Positions 27,211-35,327 of a stretch of 64,000 bases of DNA are shown here, in pieces (positions within the stretch are counted from its first letter, which is position 1; every line of letters starts with the position of its first letter). The stretch lies in the NCBI RefSeq assembly GCF_027270315.1, contig NZ_CP114413.1:7874001-7938000 (forward strand), read 5' to 3'. The position numbers and the translations under genes are program-made. Origin of the DNA: Streptomyces cinnabarinus. GTDB taxonomy: Bacteria; Actinomycetota; Actinomycetes; Streptomycetales; Streptomycetaceae. Under the pieces are notes generated by a model. The model had not been told where the DNA came from. It saw only the letters and a list, made by a program, of their open reading frames with translations, and ran no database searches.

Positions 27211-27260
27211 CGGGCAATCGAGTCAACGGTGTATCGATACACCGTTGACTCGATTGCCCG
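27211..27260. promoter_or_regulatory. Perfect 50-bp palindrome (operator)
   Basis: Two 25-bp arms meet without a spacer at GTATC|GATAC (27231-27240). The sequence begins CGGGCAATCG and ends CGATTGCCCG with no mismatch. The inner TCAACGGTGTATC plus its mirror is the size of a TetR operator. It sits 10 nt after the PPTase stop and its right arm contains the -35 of the export operon, whose second gene is a TetR. As RNA it could also fold into a hairpin ending the PPTase transcript. Confidence 0.8.
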
Positions 27261-27273
27261 CCGGGTCTAGCGT
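27245..27273 (+). promoter_or_regulatory. Promoter of the exporter operon
   Basis: TTGACT (27245-27250), 17 nt, TAGCGT (27268-27273). The -35 and part of the spacer lie in the right arm of the 50-bp palindrome, so a repressor bound there would block RNA polymerase. The leader to GTG 27342 would be about 60 nt. Confidence 0.6.
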
Positions 27274-27341
27274 CGAGGCCGCACGGCACCGAACGGCACT
27301 CGGCTCACGATCACCCTCTTCTCGTCGAGGAGCGGACATCC

Positions 27342-28946
27342 GTGACAACTCAGTCCCGCCGCAAGCCCTTTGACCACACGGCACAGACCGGGCATCCGCA
27401 CCGCTGGCGCGTTCTCGCGGTGCTCCTGGTCGGCCTGCTGCTCGTGGTCCTGGACACGTCGATCCTCAACGTGGCCCTGAAGACCCTGGCCGAGCCCGCG
27501 CCCGAGGGCCTCGGCGCCTCGCCCGGCGCGTTGCAGTGGTCCATCGACTCCTACACCCTCGTCTTCGCCGCGCTGCTCCTCACCACCGGCGCGCTCGCCG
27601 ACCGCTGGGGACGAAAACGCGTCCTGCTGGCCGGACTCGCCGTCTTCGGCGCCTGCTCCCTGTGGTCCGCCTACGCCCGCAGCGCCGACGAACTGATCGT
27701 CGCGCGGGCGGGGTTGGGGGTCGGGGCCGCCCTGGTGCTGCCAGCCACTCTGGCGATCATCATGGCCGTCTTCCCGCCCGCCGAGCGTGCCCAGGCCATC
27801 GGTCTGTGGGCCGGTGCCGCCGGACTCGCCGTCGCGCTCGGGCCGATCACCGGCGGCGCGCTGCTCGAACACTTCTGGTGGGGCTCGGTGTTCCTGATCA
27901 ACCTGCCCATCGTGCTGATCGGCGCGGTGGCCGCCCTCGTCGTCGTCCCCGAGTCCAAGGACCCCGCCCGCGGCGGCCTGGACCCGCTCGGCGCCGTGCT
28001 CTCCGTCGCCGGGCTCACCTCGCTGGTGTACGGCGTGATCCGGGGCGGGGAGTCCGACCACTGGGCGCAGGCCGCCGTGTGGGCGCCGATCCTCGCCGGC
28101 CTGCTGATCCTGGGCCTGTTCGCCCTGTGGGAGCACCGCACCGCACGGCCCGCGCTGGACGTCGCCCTGTTCACCGTCCGCCGCTTCTCGGCCGCCGTGA
28201 CCGTCATCGGCCTGGTCTTCTTCGCCCTGCTCGGCGCCACCTTCTTCCTGGTGTTCTATCTGCAGAGCGTGCGCGGCTGGACGCCGCTGGAGGCCGGGTT
28301 CCTGCTACTGCCCCTGGCCCTGGCCCAGTTGGCCTGCTCGGCACCGGCCACGCTCCTGGCCAAGCGGATCGGGGCCGGGCCGGTGTGCGCCACCGGCATG
28401 CTGCTCACCTCACTCGCCTTCCTCGCCGTGGCCGGCATCGACGAGCGGACCGAGGTGTGGGTCATCGAATCCGTCCTGTTCGTCATGGGCCTCGGCATCG
28501 CCTGCGTGATGCCGCCCGCGACCTCGGCCGCCATGTCCGCCGTCTCCCAGGACCGGGCGGGCACCGGCTCGGCGGTCACCACCACCTTCCGGCAGGTGGG
28601 CGGCGCCCTCGGCGTCGCCGTCCTGGGCTCGGTCCTCTCCGCCGCCTACCGCTCCCGGATCGAGGAGCACCTCGGGCCACTGCCCGCCCCGGTCCGCGAC
28701 AGCGCGCGGGAGTCCATCGCCACCACCCTCACCGTCGCCAAGGAACTGGGCCCGCGCGGTGCGCCGCTGGCCGGCCGGGCCGTGGACGCGTTCGTCGCAG
28801 CCATGCACCTCACGGCCCTCGTCGCCGCCGGCGTCACCCTGCTCGGTGCCTTCGTCAGCCTGCTGTTCCTGCCCTCCCGTACCTCCGCCGGAGCCCCCGG
28901 CGCCCAGGAGGCGGTTACGCGAGAAGTCCACACCACGGAGGTCTGA
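27342..28946 (+). CDS. DHA2-family (EmrB/QacA) exporter, 14 TM
   Basis: A 534-residue MFS drug:H+ antiporter. TM1 contains LLVVLDTSILNVAL (the DHA2 motif D1), then ALLLTTGALADRWGRKRVLL (motif A) and a long run of hydrophobic helices consistent with 14 TMs. Its place beside a biosynthetic cluster, with a TetR in the same operon and a palindromic operator in front, suggests self-protection by product export. GTG 27342 has GAGGAG 9 nt upstream. The TetR gene follows after 5 nt. Confidence 0.9.
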   Translation: MTTQSRRKPFDHTAQTGHPHRWRVLAVLLVGLLLVVLDTSILNVALKTLAEPAPEGLGASPGALQWSIDSYTLVFAALLLTTGALADRWGRKRVLLAGLAVFGACSLWSAYARSADELIVARAGLGVGAALVLPATLAIIMAVFPPAERAQAIGLWAGAAGLAVALGPITGGALLEHFWWGSVFLINLPIVLIGAVAALVVVPESKDPARGGLDPLGAVLSVAGLTSLVYGVIRGGESDHWAQAAVWAPILAGLLILGLFALWEHRTARPALDVALFTVRRFSAAVTVIGLVFFALLGATFFLVFYLQSVRGWTPLEAGFLLLPLALAQLACSAPATLLAKRIGAGPVCATGMLLTSLAFLAVAGIDERTEVWVIESVLFVMGLGIACVMPPATSAAMSAVSQDRAGTGSAVTTTFRQVGGALGVAVLGSVLSAAYRSRIEEHLGPLPAPVRDSARESIATTLTVAKELGPRGAPLAGRAVDAFVAAMHLTALVAAGVTLLGAFVSLLFLPSRTSAGAPGAQEAVTREVHTTEV

Positions 28947-28951
28947 GCCGC

Positions 28952-29635
28952 ATGCCCCACGTCGACCCACCCACGGCCGGCCCGGGACCCTCACCCCGGG
29001 GCGGCCGTCAGCGCGACCCCGCCGCCGACCAGGCGATCCTGCACAGCACCCTGGGCCTGCTCAGCGAGGGGTGCAGCTTCGGCGACCTGTCCATGGACCT
29101 GGTCGCCCAGCGCGCGGGCGTCGCCCGGGCCACCATCTACCGCCGCTGGCGCAACAAGGAGGAACTGGTGCTGGCCGCACTGGGCAGCCTGGACCTGCCC
29201 GTGCCGCCACTGGACGGACTCAGCCTGCGCGAGCGGCTGGTGGCGCTCGTCGACCAGCTCCGCCACCGCGGTCAGGACACCCACCTGCACCGGCTGATCG
29301 GCAGCCTGCTCGGCGAGGCCGTACGCCGCCCGCAGCTCGTGGAGCGCTTCGAGAACACCGTCGTCGCCGCCCGGCACGAGGCGCTCCTGCGGGTCCTGAC
29401 GGACGGCATCGACAGCGGTGAACTCCGCGCCGACCTCGACCTCGACGACGCCGTCGAGATCCTCACCGGCCCGATGGCCGCCCGCCTGATCCTGCGCCAA
29501 CGCCCCGTGGAATCAGCGGCGTTCGCCGAACGCATCGTCGACACGTTTCTGAACGGAACCCGCACGATCCGGGCCGGCACCAGCCCGGCCACCCCACCGG
29601 AGCACCTCCCTCGACCAGAGGAGCCGCTGCCATGA
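28952..29635 (+). CDS. TetR-family regulator of the exporter operon
   Basis: A 227-residue TetR protein. The HTH lies at about residues 26-72 (FGDLSMDLVAQRAGVARATIYRRWRNKEEL) and the C-terminal domain resembles TetR_C_11-type regulators. It begins 5 nt after the exporter stop and its own stop overlaps the start of the alpha/beta hydrolase (ATGA at 29632). The perfect palindrome over the operon promoter is its probable operator, with the pathway product as a plausible inducer. Confidence 0.88.
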   Translation: MPHVDPPTAGPGPSPRGGRQRDPAADQAILHSTLGLLSEGCSFGDLSMDLVAQRAGVARATIYRRWRNKEELVLAALGSLDLPVPPLDGLSLRERLVALVDQLRHRGQDTHLHRLIGSLLGEAVRRPQLVERFENTVVAARHEALLRVLTDGIDSGELRADLDLDDAVEILTGPMAARLILRQRPVESAAFAERIVDTFLNGTRTIRAGTSPATPPEHLPRPEEPLP

Positions 29636-30846
29636 AATTCCTCTTCGACGACCCCGCCTTCGACTACCAGGCACTGCGCGCCGCCGGCTACGCCGACTAC
29701 GGTGGCGCGCAGCTCGGCGAGGTCGTCGCGGTCGCTTCCCGGATCCCCGGCGGAGACACCGACGCCTGGCGGCACGCCTGGACCTCGCTCGCCGAACGCG
29801 TCCACGGCCTGGCCGTCACGGCACGCGGCGAGGGCCGCACCGACTCCGCCCGCGCCGCCCTGCTGCGGGCGCACAACTACTACCGGACCGCCGAGTTCTT
29901 CGAACGCGACGACCCGCGCGGCGCGGAGGCGCTGCGGCTGATGCGGCTGTCCCGGGAGACCTTCGCCGACGCCGCCGAACTCATGGAGCGCCCACCGCAG
30001 TTCATCCGCATTCCCTACGAGGACACCTCACTGCCCGCCTACCTGTACCGGGTCGACGACTCCGACCTGCCCCGGCCGACGATCATCCACCACGGCGGGC
30101 TGGACTCCACGGTCGAGGAAGGCTACTTCTTCGTGGCCGCCGCGGCCCTCGCCCACGGCTGGAACTGCCTCTGCTTCGAAGGGCCCGGACAGGGCTCCGT
30201 GATCCGCGACCAGGGTCTGGTCTTCCGGCCCGACTGGGAGCGGGTCGTCACCCCGGTCGTGGACCACGTCCTGACCCTGCCCGGCGTCGACCCCGACCGC
30301 CTGGCGCTGGTCGGCACCAGCCTCGGCGGCCTGCTCGCGGTGCGGGCGGCGGCCTACGAGCACCGGCTGGCCGGCTGCGTCGCCCATGACGCGGTCTGGC
30401 AACTGGGCGATGTCGTCGCCCTGCCGCCGTTCGTGCTGGAGTGGGTCGACCAGGGACACGACGACTTCGCCAATCCGGTCATGTGGGGGATCGCCGCCCA
30501 GCAGACCTTCACCCGCTGGCTGCTGCGCCACGCGCTGTGGACCTTCGGCACCGACACCCCGGCCGGACTGCTGCGCCGGCTGCCCGAGTTCGACCTGTCG
30601 GAGGTGATCGAGCGGGTGTGCTGTCCCGTGCTCGCCATGGACGCGGAAGAGGACATGTTCTTCGCCGGACTGGAACACGCCAAGAAGGTCTACACCGGCC
30701 TGAACTCGCCCAAGACGCTCCAGGTGTTCACCGCGGACGAAGGCGGCGGGGCGCACTGTCACTCGGGCGCCATGCGGCTCTTCCACGACCGGCTGTTCGC
30801 ATGGCTGACCAAAACCCTCGGGCCCGGACAGCCGGCCGGAGTCTGA
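29632..30846 (+). CDS. FrsA-like alpha/beta hydrolase with intact triad
   Basis: 404 residues. A helical cap (about 1-115) precedes the hydrolase core with LVGTSLGG (nucleophile Ser230), an acidic segment MDAEEDMFF (Asp337/Asp341) and GGGAHCHSG carrying His375. This is the layout of the 2,6-dihydroxypseudooxynicotine hydrolase/FrsA group, which often cleaves C-C bonds or esters. It has the same overall plan as the 366-residue degenerate protein of the main operon, but with Ser and His in place. It is the last gene of the exporter operon, and may modify or detoxify the product. Confidence 0.85.
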   Translation: MKFLFDDPAFDYQALRAAGYADYGGAQLGEVVAVASRIPGGDTDAWRHAWTSLAERVHGLAVTARGEGRTDSARAALLRAHNYYRTAEFFERDDPRGAEALRLMRLSRETFADAAELMERPPQFIRIPYEDTSLPAYLYRVDDSDLPRPTIIHHGGLDSTVEEGYFFVAAAALAHGWNCLCFEGPGQGSVIRDQGLVFRPDWERVVTPVVDHVLTLPGVDPDRLALVGTSLGGLLAVRAAAYEHRLAGCVAHDAVWQLGDVVALPPFVLEWVDQGHDDFANPVMWGIAAQQTFTRWLLRHALWTFGTDTPAGLLRRLPEFDLSEVIERVCCPVLAMDAEEDMFFAGLEHAKKVYTGLNSPKTLQVFTADEGGGAHCHSGAMRLFHDRLFAWLTKTLGPGQPAGV

Positions 30847-31059
30847 GCGTGTCGGCCATGGACCGTGCAATTCGAGCGGCCGAAATTCATTTCCGCAACC
30901 CGAATCCGGGCTCCTCGAGTTCTATTGTCTTTAATGGCGGTGTAACAGGGAGGGGGTGGTGGCGAGAGGTGGGCTAACATATGCTTCACGCACTGGTCGC
31001 AATATCGTCGATCAGGTGCGTCCCGGACCTGGGGACGGACGGGGGAACCAGAATCAGTT

Positions 31060-31079
31060 GAATGCGTGCATACGCATTC
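31060..31079. promoter_or_regulatory. Inverted repeat before the SARP start
   Basis: GAATGCGT (31060-31067) and ACGCATTC (31072-31079) around GCAT. It lies directly before the GGGGGG ribosome site of the SARP gene, where a bound regulator or an RNA hairpin could block expression. Confidence 0.55.
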
Positions 31080-31092
31080 TGGGGGGTTTGCT

Positions 31093-31908
31093 GTGGCCCT
31101 GTCCTCTGTACAGGCTGACCAGCCACTGCGCTACGACCTGCTCGGGCGCCTGCGGGTGACCCGGGGCGGCGCCGACCTGACGCCCGAGCCGCCCAAGCTC
31201 GCCAAACTGCTCTCCTTGCTCCTGATCAGGGCTGGTGAGCCGGTGGCCGGTGAGAAGCTCGTGGCGGATCTGTGGGAGCAGGATCCGCCACGCTGCGCGG
31301 TGGCCAGCCTGCGCGTGTACATATCACAACTGCGGAAAATTCTGAGCACGCCGCGAGGAATATCACCCATCGTCACGACGGCTCCCGGATATATTCTGGA
31401 CACGAGCGGGGCGGTGACGGATCTCCATGAATTCGAGATGCTCTACGGTCGTGGCCGGGAACGGTATGGGGCGGCTGATTTCCACCATGCCGCCGAACTT
31501 CTCCGCCGGGCGCTGTCGCTGTGGCGGGGGCCGGTACTGGAGGGCATTCCCGGATCGCTGGTCATCGATTCGTTCACCACGGTCCAGGACGAGAAACGGC
31601 TGAATTGCACCGAACTGTGGATGGAGTCGGCGCTGGCGCTCGGCTGCCATCACGAGATGATCGAGGAACTGCGCGGCCTGGTCCTCCAGCATCCGCTGCG
31701 GGAGCCCTTCCACCACCAGCTGATGGTCGCCCTGTACCGGGCGAACCGCCAGGGCGACGCACTGGCGGTGTACCGCAGTGCCCGCCGGGTGCTCAGAGAG
31801 GAACTGGGAGTCGAGCCCGGACCGTCCCTACGCCTCGCCCACGAGGCGATCCTGCGAGCGGATCCGGCCCGCTTGGAGGCTGCCGGGGTCATTCCCGCGC
31901 TGCACTGA
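31093..31908 (+). CDS. SARP-family transcriptional activator
   Basis: A 271-residue AfsR/RedD-type regulator. An OmpR-like winged helix at about 10-95 (LRYDLLGRLRV, EPPKLAKLLSLLL, SLRVYISQLRKIL, GYILD) is followed by the BTAD domain (about 102-250; EFEMLYGRGRERYG, HHQLMVALYRANRQGDALAVY, LGVEPGPSLR). It has the usual length of stand-alone SARPs, which activate antibiotic clusters. GTG 31093 is chosen because GGGGGG lies 6 nt upstream and the earlier GTG at 31066 falls inside an inverted repeat. It is the probable activator of the flanking cluster. The 246-nt upstream gap is less GC-rich than its surroundings. Confidence 0.9.
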   Translation: MALSSVQADQPLRYDLLGRLRVTRGGADLTPEPPKLAKLLSLLLIRAGEPVAGEKLVADLWEQDPPRCAVASLRVYISQLRKILSTPRGISPIVTTAPGYILDTSGAVTDLHEFEMLYGRGRERYGAADFHHAAELLRRALSLWRGPVLEGIPGSLVIDSFTTVQDEKRLNCTELWMESALALGCHHEMIEELRGLVLQHPLREPFHHQLMVALYRANRQGDALAVYRSARRVLREELGVEPGPSLRLAHEAILRADPARLEAAGVIPALH

Positions 31909-31959
31909 GCGCCCGGCATGCGGACCTGAACGCCGAGGTTCTTCGCCAGGCCCTGCGGT

Positions 31960-33085
31960 TCACGCCAGGGTGACATCCATGCCGCCCTCGGCCAGGAGGT
32001 CGAGGGTCAGGCCGAAGAGGTCGTAGGGGTGGCCGTCCGGGGACAGGGCGTGGGACAGGTGCTCGCGGGCGGTCGTGGCGTCGTGCCAGAGCAGGGTCGC
32101 GGGTGCGGTGTAGCCGAAGGTGCCCCGCAGACAGTCGTCGACGGCGGCGAGGCAGCCCCCGAAGTAGCCGCCGGGGCCGTTCACCGCTTCGCCGAGCGCC
32201 AGATAGAGGCCCGGTTCGTCGGTGATGTGGCGGCCGTCGAGTTCGTAGGCGTGGCCGGCCGGCCGGTCGCCGATCGTGCGATAGGCGGTTCGCTCCCTGA
32301 CCAGGTCGTGCCAGGCCCAGCGGTGTCGGGTGTCGAGGCCGGACCAGGCGGCCGCGGTGGCGGGCGGCCCGGTGAACCACCGTTCCCAGACGGGCCGGAC
32401 GTGTTCGGGGACGGGCGTGCGGAGTTCTCCGTCGAGCTCCAGGTCGAATCAGGTCCGCGTCGTGCGGGGAGGGGCGCCAGGCACTGACTCTGGCCCAGAC
32501 CAGGCGTTCGGTGAGCCGCTCGCCCCGGTCGTCCCGTATCTCCAGGGCCGCCTGCTCCAGGTCCAGCGCCCGCCGGGTGCCCTTCGCCAGCGCCGCCCGT
32601 AGCTCGTCACCCTGGGCGAGCCCCCGCAGGACGAGCGGCGGCGTCGACCGCCCGGGCGGCAGGACACGGGTGAACTCCCGGCAGGAGCCCAGCCATCGGT
32701 GGCCGTCATGCACGCGGACGCGGCCCCGGTGTCCCTCGGGCGGGCCTTCGTAGTCGTCCAGGCCGGTGAGCACGAGACTGTCCGTCGCGAGGGGCCGCTT
32801 CAGCCTCTCCGCGTCCTCCAGCAGCCAGGGTTCGAGTGTCTCGTCGTCCGGTACCAGCCAGACCCGGTGGCCGACCCAGCCGTCCACGTCCGCTCGCGGA
32901 ACCCAGCCGAACAGCTCGTAGGTACCGCGGTCGGGTTCCCCGAACAGCCCGTCCGCCTCGGCGCAGGTGCCCCAGGCGTACCCGTGCTCCGTCTCGGTCA
33001 GCGTGTACCGCGCTCGCCCGCGATGGTTCTCGTCCTCGTGCACGCCCGGAATCATGCCGGGACCGGGTCCCGGCGGCGAAGTCAT
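31960..33085 (-). pseudogene. Frameshifted gene for a barstar-domain protein
   Basis: Reading from 33085, frame 1 gives an N-terminal region (YTLTETEHGYAWGTC, DGWVGHRVWLVPDD, EFTRVLPPG) and stays good until ...SPHDADL near 32450. It then turns into an Arg/Pro-rich shadow. From there the sense frame is shifted: FDLELDGELRTPVP, RHRWAWHDLVRERTAYRTIG, then a barstar-like domain (GPGGYFGGCLAAVDDCLRG to TLDLLAEGGMDVTLA) that stops at 31960. One extra base around 32447-32449 explains this. It is either a recent inactivation or a sequence error. Barstars inhibit barnase-type RNases; the partner is not visible. The start could also be ATG 33055. Confidence 0.7.
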
Positions 33086-33101
33086 TTACCCAGGGGCCGA
33101 G

Positions 33102-33506
33102 TCAGCGGCGTGAGCGCACCCGGGCGTCCTTCGGCGGGTCGATGAACTGCAACTCCAGCGTCACCGGCGGCTTTGCCACCCCGGGTCCGCCCGCCGCCAC
33201 CCAGCGCACCACCTCGTCGGTGCTGTCGTGGTCCGTGGCGAAGCCGATCCAGGTGGGACGTCCGCCCGCGCGGCGCCCCGCGGCCGAGGGGCCCACGACA
33301 ATGACGTTGGCCTGGTCGCAGGGGCCCAGGCAGTCGGTCGTACGGATGCGGACGCCGTGCTCGGCGGCCGCGGCGCGCAGGACCTCCAGTTGCCCCTCGT
33401 GATCGGTGCCGGGGTGCTTGCGGGCGTTGCCGCAGCAGCAGCCGCGGCAGACGACGAGGGTGCAGGCGGACCGGGTCAGGGAGGTGGTGCGGGGCGTCGA
33501 AGGCAT
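33102..33506 (-). CDS. Thioredoxin-like [2Fe-2S] ferredoxin
   Basis: A 134-residue protein with VVCRGCCCGNARKH near residue 18 and TTDCLGPCDQANV at about 56-68. The spaced Cys pairs are those of thioredoxin-like [2Fe-2S] ferredoxins ((2Fe-2S) ferredoxin domain proteins). They may carry electrons or be linked to cobalamin or metal pathways; nothing nearby picks one. ATG 33506 is used; the longer frame to 33728 runs into the divergent HAD gene. Confidence 0.75.
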   Translation of the reverse strand: MPSTPRTTSLTRSACTLVVCRGCCCGNARKHPGTDHEGQLEVLRAAAAEHGVRIRTTDCLGPCDQANVIVVGPSAAGRRAGGRPTWIGFATDHDSTDEVVRWVAAGGPGVAKPPVTLELQFIDPPKDARVRSRR

Positions 33507-33573
33507 GACAGAAGTCTGAGCCCCGCGGTGACCGTCGTGATCACCGGGCCCCGCGCTGCGTATGGTTGACGGC

Positions 33574-34065
33574 GTGACCGACAGCAGCAAGCGGCCGCTG
33601 GCCGTGTTCGATCTGGACAACACCCTCGCCGACACCGCCCACCGGCAGCGGTTCCTGGAGTCCAAGCCCCGTGACTGGGAAGGCTTCTTCGCCGCCGCGC
33701 CCGCCGACCCGCCGATCGCCGAGGGCATCGCGCTGGTGCGGGACAGCGCCGAGGAGTGCGAGGTCGTCTATCTGACCGGGCGGCCCGAGCGCTGCCGCGC
33801 GGACACCCTGGAGTGGCTCGCGGCCCAGGGACTGCCCGAGGGGCGGGTGTACATGCGGCGCGACAACGACCGCCGGCCCGCCCGCCGCACCAAGCTGGAG
33901 ATCCTCCGCCGCCTCGCCAGGACCCGGGAGATCCGGGTCCTGGTGGACGACGACGAACTCGTCTGCGCGGACGCCGAACAGGCCGGGTTCCGGGTCGTAC
34001 GGGCGCGCTGGACCGCCCCTTCCGCCGCGCTGAAGTCCGCGCAGGAGCGGGAGGGGCGGACCTGA
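33574..34065 (+). CDS. HAD-family phosphatase
   Basis: A 163-residue HAD protein. AVFDLDNTLADTAHR gives the DxDxT nucleophile motif near residue 14, VVYLTGRPERCR is motif II, and VLVDDDELVCADAEQAGF is motif IV. It has no cap domain and is close to small acid phosphatases or polynucleotide-type HADs. GTG 33574 is chosen because TATGGT lies 7 nt upstream, as in a leaderless promoter; an ATG at 33562 inside that element is the alternative. Its 3' end runs into a strong hairpin shared with dodecin. Confidence 0.82.
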   Translation: MTDSSKRPLAVFDLDNTLADTAHRQRFLESKPRDWEGFFAAAPADPPIAEGIALVRDSAEECEVVYLTGRPERCRADTLEWLAAQGLPEGRVYMRRDNDRRPARRTKLEILRRLARTREIRVLVDDDELVCADAEQAGFRVVRARWTAPSAALKSAQEREGRT

Positions 34066-34078
34066 GGTCCGGCCCCTC
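34051..34078. terminator. Bidirectional hairpin terminator
   Basis: GAGGGGC-GGACC (34051-34062) pairs with GGTCC-G-GCCCCTC (34066-34078), a 12-bp stem with one bulge and a TGA loop that includes the HAD stop codon. It lies between the convergent HAD phosphatase and dodecin genes, and no long T-run follows, as is common in Streptomyces. Confidence 0.65.
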
Positions 34079-34080
34079 GC

Positions 34081-34296
34081 TCAGCCGGTCTCGTCCAGGC
34101 GGAAGCCGACCTTCATGGTCACCTGCCAGTGCGCGATCTGCCCGTCGTTGAGCTGGCCGCGCACGTCGACCACCTCGAACCAGTCCAGGTTGTGCAGGGT
34201 CTGCGAGGCCCGGTTGATGCCGTTACGGATCGCCTGGTCCACGCCTTCGGGCGAGGTGCCGACGATGTCCGTGACCCGGTAGGTGTGGTTCGACAT
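34081..34296 (-). CDS. Dodecin (flavin-binding)
   Basis: A 71-residue protein, full length for dodecin. YRVTDIVGTSPEGVDQAI, NLDWFEVVDVRG and HWQVTMKVGFRLD match the family's beta-alpha-beta-beta fold; the Trp in DWFEV is the flavin-stacking residue. Dodecins assemble into 12-mers that store FMN or CoA. ATG 34296 has AGGAG 7 nt upstream. Monocistronic, between two hairpins. Confidence 0.93.
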   Translation of the reverse strand: MSNHTYRVTDIVGTSPEGVDQAIRNGINRASQTLHNLDWFEVVDVRGQLNDGQIAHWQVTMKVGFRLDETG

Positions 34297-34331
34297 GTGG
34301 GTGCTCCTCTCGCACACGCGTCACTCCACCG

Positions 34332-34348
34332 TGCCCCAAGGCGGGGCA
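34332..34348 (-). terminator. Hairpin after egtD
   Basis: TGCCCC (34332-34337), loop AAGGC, GGGGCA (34343-34348). It follows the egtD stop by 17 nt on the minus strand and separates the ergothioneine operon from dodecin. Confidence 0.55.
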
Positions 34349-34364
34349 TCGCGCGAGCCGTCCG

Positions 34365-35327
34365 TCACCGTGCCACGCTCAGTGACAGCGCGAACCGGCC
34401 CTCCTCGTCCGTCCACCAGTGGGACAGTTCGAGCCCCGCCGCGGCCAGCTCGGCGCGTACGCCCTCCTTCCGGAACTTCGCCGAGATCTCGGTGTGGAGC
34501 TCCTCGCCCGCCGCGAAGTCGACGGCCAGGTCCAGCGCGGGCACCTTCACCGTCTGCGCGGTGCGGGACCGCAGCCGCATCTCGATCCACTCGTTGTCGG
34601 CGTCCCACAGCGCCACATGGTCGAAGGCGCCGGGATCGAAGTCGGCGCCGAGTTCCCGGTTGACGACCGTGAGGACGTTCTTGTTGAACTCGGCCGTCAC
34701 CCCGGCCGCGTCGTCGTACGCCCGCACCAGCACCTTCTCGTCCTTCACCAGGTCGGTGCCGAGCAGCAGGGCGTCGCCGGGCGCCAGCAGGGCGCGGACC
34801 CGGGCGAGGAAGTCGGCGCGCTCGGCGGGCAGCAGATTGCCGATGGTGCCGCCGAGGAACGCCACCAGCCGGGGTCCGGGGGTGTCGGGCAGGGTGAGCC
34901 CGCCGGTGAAGTCGGCGATGAGCGCGTGCACATCGAGTCCGGGCCGTTCCTCGATGAGGGCGTGTCCGGCCTGGGTGAGCGCGCTGTCGCTGACGTCGAC
35001 GGGGACGTAGGTGTGCAGTTCGGTGAGCGCGTCGATGAGGTACCGCGTCTTCTCCGAGGAGCCGGAGCCCAGTTCGACCAGGGTCCGGGCGTGGGTCGCG
35101 GCGGCGATCTCTCCGGCGCGGGCGATGAGGATCTCGCGTTCGGCGCGGGTCGGGTAGTACTCGGGCAACTCGGTGATCCGCTCGAAGAGTTCGCTGCCGA
35201 CGGCGTCGTAGAACCACTTGGGCGGGAGGGTCTTGGGGGTGCGGGTCAGGCCGTGCAGGACGTCGGCGCGCAGGGCGGCCTCCGTGGCGTCCTCGGGCAG
35301 TTGGCGGGTGAGATGGAACGGGCTCAC
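34365..35327 (-). CDS. egtD: L-histidine N-alpha-trimethyltransferase
   Basis: A 320-residue SAM-dependent methyltransferase that converts His to hercynine, the first step of ergothioneine synthesis. LPPKWFYDAVGSELFERITELPEYYPTR in two conserved pieces, the SAM loop VELGSGSSEKTR and FLGGTIGNL are diagnostic of EgtD. GTG 35327 overlaps the egtC stop (GTGA). It is the fourth gene of egtABCD. Confidence 0.96.
   Translation of the reverse strand: MSPFHLTRQLPEDATEAALRADVLHGLTRTPKTLPPKWFYDAVGSELFERITELPEYYPTRAEREILIARAGEIAAATHARTLVELGSGSSEKTRYLIDALTELHTYVPVDVSDSALTQAGHALIEERPGLDVHALIADFTGGLTLPDTPGPRLVAFLGGTIGNLLPAERADFLARVRALLAPGDALLLGTDLVKDEKVLVRAYDDAAGVTAEFNKNVLTVVNRELGADFDPGAFDHVALWDADNEWIEMRLRSRTAQTVKVPALDLAVDFAAGEELHTEISAKFRKEGVRAELAAAGLELSHWWTDEEGRFALSLSVAR

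Noticed and set aside
27211..27260. The 50-bp palindrome as an insertion-sequence end or attachment site
   Set aside because: No transposase or integrase nearby, no target duplication, and its position over a promoter in front of a TetR-containing operon explains it.
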